Of a DNA stretch of 24,762 bases, positions 22,301 to 24,762 are shown one piece after another. This DNA comes from a virus. Every line of letters begins with the position of its first letter. Positions within the stretch are counted from its first letter, which is position 1. The notes beneath the pieces were generated by a model that made no database searches, was not told where the DNA came from, and worked only from the letters and a program-made list of their open reading frames with translations. Location: positions 1-24,762 of the IMG/VR virus record IMGVR_UViG_3300008113_000443; one strand, 5' to 3'. Position numbers and translations under genes: made by a program.

Positions 22301-24762
22301 GCTACAGGCGGAGATTGGACGACTGCTACTACAAGAATTCAAAAGCGAGTTGACGTAACAGATCAAGCATATATTGAATTCAATCCAAGCGGGGCTCTTT
22401 ATGGAATGGCTTTAGGTGTTGGAGCTAATTCAAATGTTGAAGCTCTAAGAATTTTATCTAATGGTAATGTCGGCATAGGAACGGTAAGTCCTGTTACTAA
22501 ATTACATATTGAACAAATTCAAAATGCGGAATCACTAATAACACTTAGAAATAACCGACAAGACCTTGCTGATGTACCTATTTTTGGAATTTCAGCTCAA
22601 AATGGCATCACTGATGTTGCAAAAATAAGTTTTTATAGAGGGGGTGGAGGAAATGCCGGTTACTTAACATTCTCTACAAAGGCCGACAACGCATCATCAC
22701 TAACAGAAAAGGTTCGTATTGATGGATCTGGAAATGTTGGCATAGGACAAACAAATCCTTTATCTAAATTTGTTGTAAGCGGCGGCACTGTTAATACAAC
22801 TACTTATACTACTTCAGAAGCTAGAATTGCAGACGGTTCTTTGCATTTGATGAAAACTGTTGCTGGTGGAATATTTGAGTCCATCAGAGCAATGAATATG
22901 GACACTACGGCTGGAACAACCGTAAGAGTCTTGGCTGCTTCTACATCAGATCCATTTAATAATGGTAATGGTGGAAAAGTATTTATTGATGCAATACGCA
23001 CTGCTACCAATATGGACCTTGCGTTTTCTCTTAACGATGTAGCTGGTGCAGCAGCCGTAGAACGTGTAAGGTTCATGGGGAATGGTAATGTTGGTATAGG
23101 TACAGCGATTCCTAGTTCTCCACTACATGTATTTAATACATCTGCTACTCTTGCTACGTTTACGAGAGATCTTGCTACAGATGCAGGATTCGCTATAGGA
23201 GCAGACAATAATGGAACAGTATTATCTACAATCGGTGTTCATGCCATTCAAATTTATACAAATAACACTGAAAAAGCTAGAATTACATCTGATGGTAAAT
23301 TAGGAATAGGTACGAATACTCCAACTACTCTTTTGTCAGTTGGTGGCGCAGGTTCTACAACAGCAGCAAGCGGTATAACTTTTGGTGGAGATGCTCAAAC
23401 TAATATTTATCGTTTTGTTGAAGATACTCTTAAAACAGATGGAGCATTAATTGCAGGGGGATATCTAAGGACTTTAAGTTATGTTCAACTTGTAACTGAT
23501 TTATATCCGGGTTCTTATACAGATAATTTAAATCTTAACATAGGGAATACCGCAGGAAATGCTTGGGAAACCGCAATCAAGATCAAACCCGGATCTTATG
23601 TCGGTATTGGGACTACTCAACCTAGTGGAAAATTACATGTTGTTTCAAGTATAGCTGGCGAGACAGTCTTAAGAGCAGACGGCACAAACGGAACCCTATT
23701 CTCAGTCGTTGATGACCTTAGCGATTCATTAATGTCAGTAAACAATTCAGCAGGTCTTCCAGTTCTTGAGGTATTTGCTGATGACAGAATTGTCGCAGGA
23801 CAATACGGAAGCGGCGATCTAGTGATTAGGAACAATAAAGTTGGAATTGGCAACACTAATCCTTCATTTAAAGTAGACGTAAATGGCTCATTAGGAATAA
23901 ACGCTTCAACTTCTGATACTAACTGGCCTTTTGTAGTTTCTGATAATTCTTCTGCTGGAAGCAGATATGGATTAAATAAAGCAGGTTCAATGGGCTTTAA
24001 TTATGCAGACGCTTATGCTCAATTACAATTGTTGGGAACAAATGGAGCTTATATTGACTTTGCAAATTCTGTTGGAGGTGATTCTAATGCTAGATTAATT
24101 TATTATGCTGGTGCTAGATTGGATCTTACTTATGGATTTGCGCCTAAAAGCACTATTTCAGTAACCCCTAATGCAATTGGAATAGGAACAACAAACCCCT
24201 TATGGGCATTAGATGTTAGCGGAACAGCAGTAAGATCTTTCGCAAGTGGAGCAGTAGAACCCGGATTTATTGCCGATTATGCTTCTTCAAATGGTTATGG
24301 TGGTTTTTTCGTACATACAAATGGAGTAAGAAAGTGGAGAATTGCCGTTGTCGGAGATACTAATACAAGCCCTGCTCTTTCTATATGGCAAGAAGGTATT
24401 GGGTCGAGAATGCATTTCCGTAACAATGGCGCTGTAGGCGTAGGAACCACAATTCCTGATACTAAATTATCAATTGGAGTCGCTTCTGATTCTGCTTTAG
24501 GTAGTACATCAGATGGATTAAAAATAACAGATGGAACTAGAAATGTTCAACTATTAAGAAATGGAACTGGTTATAATTATGCTGGAGTAGTAGGTTCTGG
24601 TTCAATGTTATATAGCTATGATAGAATGCATATCGTAGCAGACACTAGCAATCCAATTCTATTCCACACAAATGGAGCAGAAAGAGTTAGAATAGGACCT
24701 GATGGAAATGTTGGTATAGGTACTACGGCTCCTACTAATAAATTACAAGTTGTAGGTCAAAT
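16313..24762 (+). CDS. Giant VGIG-repeat tail fibre/adhesin (C-terminus outside window)
   Basis: An open frame of 2816 complete codons with no stop to the window end. The N-terminus (about 1-60) has a short attachment-like segment and then SALSGQIVSTGALLNNRINS, a coil-like piece. From residue ~111 onward it is built of 24 units with the core GNVGIGTTNP-x-x-KLHV, usually preceded by ERMRI-like strands, spaced by 50 to 340 residues. Between them lie longer inserts, including a domain at ~699-783 (WNQSFWGFKLN ... RYFRF, possibly carbohydrate-binding) and a beta-rich insert at ~923-1096. VGIG-type fibres in phages form long trimeric beta-structures and often end in a self-cleaving S74 chaperone, expected beyond the window. 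It would bind the host surface. All minus-strand frames within it are shadows. Confidence 0.88.
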   Translation, partial: MAQFAIDEILTTGIQISGFIFDRSYGLGTAGQVLTSTSSGVMWQADSSIIDLSALSGQIVSTGALLNNRINSLSGYVNETFVSGSGTQYYVPRWNTSKELVTGSIYDNGFVGIGITNPSGQLHLRNMGFTNQSGIADSNTFPNATGVFGLVMDHNAYTNGLYRHRFIKVDRSSNLPLYLQQAGGVANQYINLVRFGTHSQSTNTFEVFGDSKINGTTDITSNLLVAGNVGIGSNAPTDFLDFGGVGGKNIVFNYAAYGEGRNSLASIIGNNVKASPTGHSLVRRFKNATDEGNFIKLIYNKGVTFHTNITSALNTDISEDTNERMRINLSGNVGVGTTNPTVRLHVIGSSIITNPSPSANSAVLLVQDNGTATTVTSGATLRVVNDGSSANYSVFEASSAVSNFVILNNGNIGIGTTNPAVKLHIENSGTISSIATVRLVGSTGNNAGSQIEFYKAQTPKAAIGLASAVTGGLSDDLLLLSTNPNSIVLAAGLSGLATFKPDGKVGIGIYNPVSLLSIGGAASTSAESGLSFGQDAQANLYRSAEDTIKTDGSLVVAVNATFAGNVGIGLTNPAVKLDVSGGNARFSDYIIIGEDLAYPSNTGSAYLGYSTSPASSPQSNLELIDALSNAIGVNDPLRFRATISGQYFSGNNWYADPAPLSYGTLLNGNANSYLDLVTSSEYSVGISGKRFVVDQGTSYTRPNFILLNTDWNQSFWGFKLNVENSNDLINWTNCITEQAFSTNNTKGTIALSIANSIQGGGASRYFRFSFVANQIISAGALRVNKIRSLGNQNYSSTIPVSTSVAGNLIASVGIISPTITSLSGNLAATGSVLDTKINTLSGYSNSTFATITNLAATGSTLDTKINTLSGYANSTFLSGVGVSNYVPRWSGTKLLVTGSIYDLGTGIGIGTISPGTKLDVVGAVTMPVIRQSTTLYAGTDIIDDNSTRTVYFNIPEGGNNPARYFKVARIKINANYQNVSLNGYFTTTNSALHVGFERKVEFDFIAYAATNPGAPQVTYLKRGPDTTNVLVYAVPDGGGAGTTYYDVYIKNGWYNDTNGELAIRVGYSSAVTVWQAGLDSGTSAPVDTLVNPNSNYAFDTAGNVGVGTTNPTVKLHVVGNGLLTNTSAIDLRIDASSLGNASLTIDRQTTAAESKILLLDANISQWGIAAKALSNNFVIRDADSTERFTILKTNGNIGIGTTNPITKFHVYEATNGNNWGLFAGNVGATLPSAYTYGVLIGSNYSNGFSESNIVWGNGISSNQYFAIGRGSGSGFYSEQLRIDVNGDVGIGNTNPTTLLSVGSAGSTSAASGITFGGDSTANLYRSAAGTLKTDGRLNIVGDADDSTPDLFFNGAGGFGSAAGQVRAWSPNNTTLSWYWDNTQFTYNNFPVRVVNASSVVRVYFAPSSDSYINNASNFGIGTNAPGTRLDVRFPTNPATDNGAGNNVLRVWTTAGYAADVGGAIGLGGEYSGGLLQSFGQIAGRKSNGISGNNAGYLQFATTNNGGTMSEWMRIDAGGNVGIGTTNPVTLLTVGSTTTTTSSMTLQGEYQSSTFNNTNIFNFRHGGFDRWRLLTTQNSAASNDFDFSINAINAAANGYNTFLTIKGLNGNVGIGTNVTPLKLNVSGSIYMAAGSGSAISWANDISSQFLKYDSVTDGMVLSSWNNTTFLTQQTERVRIASNGNVGIGITAPTSKLNVVETTPTGTRIQLGANTVSAYMDANKTVDLLILNAPYGGNPATTSNLGAKWGIKFVGSLESNQIDTIGKTSAIYAVSEDALGYNRGTSLAFYTNQLNDVVYAERMRIYHNGNIGIGITNPSNKLHISGGGISFTTSTGLAVPMIGIVLPTNIAYIGPYTTTTDGNAPTTVVFNQGASVQQSWFYSSGRIAMVLNKEGRLNIAGNLSNTPPALLNVGPASSVDAVSGMSFGNDSSANLYRSAASTIKTDGSLVVVGAATLGPININGGTLGASPVNIALTGFTYAVNNGNVSQITFVEKRFATGGDWTTATTRIQKRVDVTDQAYIEFNPSGALYGMALGVGANSNVEALRILSNGNVGIGTVSPVTKLHIEQIQNAESLITLRNNRQDLADVPIFGISAQNGITDVAKISFYRGGGGNAGYLTFSTKADNASSLTEKVRIDGSGNVGIGQTNPLSKFVVSGGTVNTTTYTTSEARIADGSLHLMKTVAGGIFESIRAMNMDTTAGTTVRVLAASTSDPFNNGNGGKVFIDAIRTATNMDLAFSLNDVAGAAAVERVRFMGNGNVGIGTAIPSSPLHVFNTSATLATFTRDLATDAGFAIGADNNGTVLSTIGVHAIQIYTNNTEKARITSDGKLGIGTNTPTTLLSVGGAGSTTAASGITFGGDAQTNIYRFVEDTLKTDGALIAGGYLRTLSYVQLVTDLYPGSYTDNLNLNIGNTAGNAWETAIKIKPGSYVGIGTTQPSGKLHVVSSIAGETVLRADGTNGTLFSVVDDLSDSLMSVNNSAGLPVLEVFADDRIVAGQYGSGDLVIRNNKVGIGNTNPSFKVDVNGSLGINASTSDTNWPFVVSDNSSAGSRYGLNKAGSMGFNYADAYAQLQLLGTNGAYIDFANSVGGDSNARLIYYAGARLDLTYGFAPKSTISVTPNAIGIGTTNPLWALDVSGTAVRSFASGAVEPGFIADYASSNGYGGFFVHTNGVRKWRIAVVGDTNTSPALSIWQEGIGSRMHFRNNGAVGVGTTIPDTKLSIGVASDSALGSTSDGLKITDGTRNVQLLRNGTGYNYAGVVGSGSMLYSYDRMHIVADTSNPILFHTNGAERVRIGPDGNVGIGTTAPTNKLQVVGQ
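16580..16633 (+). repeat. Fibre N-terminal module YVPRW...LVTGSIYD, copy 1
   Basis: An 18-codon segment whose second copy, also 54 nt, lies at 18965-19018. The first 16 bases are identical in both copies. In each case a VGIG unit follows within a few codons. Confidence 0.8.
17855..17974 (+). repeat. 40-codon SGxxFG..NLYRSA..KTDG module, copy 1
   Basis: Exactly 120 nt from LLSIGG to TDGSL. The module starts 30 nt after the start of its VGIG core and contains SGLSFGQDAQ, NLYRSAEDT and IKTDGSL. Confidence 0.8.
18815..18921 (+). repeat. Direct DNA repeat in fibre coil region
   Basis: A 23-bp sequence at 18815-18837 is repeated exactly at 18899-18921 (84 nt apart, 28 codons). It encodes TKINTLSG twice inside LAATGSxLDTKINTLSGYxNSTF. 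Local codons are more G/C-rich than in flanking fibre sequence. Confidence 0.8.
18965..19018 (+). repeat. Fibre N-terminal module YVPRW...LVTGSIYD, copy 2
   Basis: An internal copy of the 16580-16633 module, again preceded by a coil-like LSGY-NSTF segment and followed by a VGIG unit. It makes this part of the gene look like a second fibre beginning. Confidence 0.8.
20204..20323 (+). repeat. 40-codon SGxxFG..NLYRSA..KTDG module, copy 2
   Basis: 120 nt, starting 30 nt after its VGIG core. It contains SGITFGGDST, NLYRSAAGT and LKTDGRL. Confidence 0.8.
22034..22153 (+). repeat. 40-codon SGxxFG..NLYRSA..KTDG module, copy 3 (VGIG core lost)
   Basis: 120 nt with SGMSFGNDSS, NLYRSAAST and IKTDGSL. 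Upstream, the usual GNVGIG...NP is GNLSNTPP: three codons fewer, as if GIG had been deleted in frame. Confidence 0.75.
23330..23449 (+). repeat. 40-codon SGxxFG..NLYRSA..KTDG module, copy 4
   Basis: 120 nt, starting 30 nt after LGIG. It contains SGITFGGDAQ, NIYRFVEDT and LKTDGAL; Arg-Ser-Ala is changed to Arg-Phe-Val in this copy. Confidence 0.8.

Larger units (their letters stand above)
16643..24722 (+). repeat. Protein-level repeat array: 24 VGIG units in the fibre gene
   Basis: Units start near 16643, 16997, 17309, 17546, 17825, 18008, 19028, 19622, 19901, 20174, 20564, 20870, 21143, 21362, 21738, 22469, 22736, 23090, 23300, 23600, 23840, 24175, 24434 and 24710. The consensus is N-V-G-I-G-T-T-N-P-x-x-K-L-x-V. 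They are degenerate in DNA (GTTGGTATAGG, GTCGGCGTAGG and so on), so this is not a CRISPR or a DNA tandem repeat. Spacing is irregular, with the longest gap (about 340 codons) between 18008 and 19028. Confidence 0.85.

Noticed and set aside
19148-23856. Minus-strand open frames inside the fibre gene
   Set aside because: They mirror the Gly/Thr/Asn-rich fibre codons, have low-complexity Ser/Ile/Pro compositions and no motifs or start signals.
16313-24762. Repeated GTTGGTATAGG-like sequences as a CRISPR array or DNA satellite
   Set aside because: Copies vary in sequence and spacing, keep one reading frame, and encode a known type of fibre repeat. There is no conserved repeat-spacer structure.
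1-24762. Evidence for a prophage, attachment site, integrase, defence system or tRNA genes
   Set aside because: No integrase, repressor, att-like duplication, tRNA fold or defence-gene motif was seen on either strand by eye.

Overview
The window is a contiguous piece of a tailed dsDNA bacteriophage genome (Caudoviricetes). It is AT-rich and almost entirely coding, and it carries the DNA-packaging, head-assembly and tail-fibre genes on the + strand. I see no tRNA, rRNA, insertion sequence, integrase or CRISPR array. The host cannot be named. Recognisable Shine-Dalgarno sequences are scarce, and two upstream regions contain sigma70-like -35/-10 pairs. Several families (ERCC4 nuclease, a sigma-like factor, the fused prohead protease/scaffold, DUF5824- and DUF5856-like proteins, VGIG-repeat fibres) are ones I associate with large T4-related or marine/environmental phages. 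No sheath or baseplate gene is in view, so myovirus morphology is not proven.

Layout. (1) 1-1674, accessory and nucleic-acid genes: the end of an HNH-type endonuclease (+), a Cys-rich small protein (-), a PhoH-like ATPase (+) and a small HExxH zincin (-). The two minus-strand genes meet their + neighbours tail to tail with short overlaps. (2) 1733-4799: a zinc-ribbon protein, a sigma-factor-like protein with a Cys cluster, a 261-residue protein whose coding signal continues in another frame, and a C2H2 finger/ERCC4 nuclease. (3) 4801-8556: large terminase and portal. (4) 8556-12287: a probable tail-tube-like protein, three accessory proteins of structural-cassette families and a small beta-rich protein. 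(5) 12289-15533: prohead protease fused to scaffold, a probable decoration protein and the major capsid protein, closed by a strong intrinsic terminator. (6) 15621-16213: two small proteins, followed by a second terminator. (7) 16313 to the window end: one uninterrupted reading frame of at least 2816 codons encoding a giant VGIG-repeat tail fibre. Its C-terminus lies beyond the window.

How it works together. Terminase and portal package DNA into a prohead built from the capsid protein on a scaffold that the fused protease would later degrade. The decoration protein would stabilise the shell. The sigma-like factor may read a recurring AT-rich element (TAATTAAT or TATAAATA-like) found upstream of portal, capsid, fibre and other genes. 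The giant fibre is the likely host-recognition organelle and is transcriptionally separated from the head genes. Many head genes are joined by TAATG or TAA-N-ATG junctions, which suggests coupled translation.

Most notable: the fibre's internal architecture (24 VGIG units, a fixed 40-codon module present four times, and a copy of its own N-terminal module inside the chain), the +1-frame continuation at 3554-3868, and the candidate late-promoter element. I found no gene set that looks like a new defence or mobile system.
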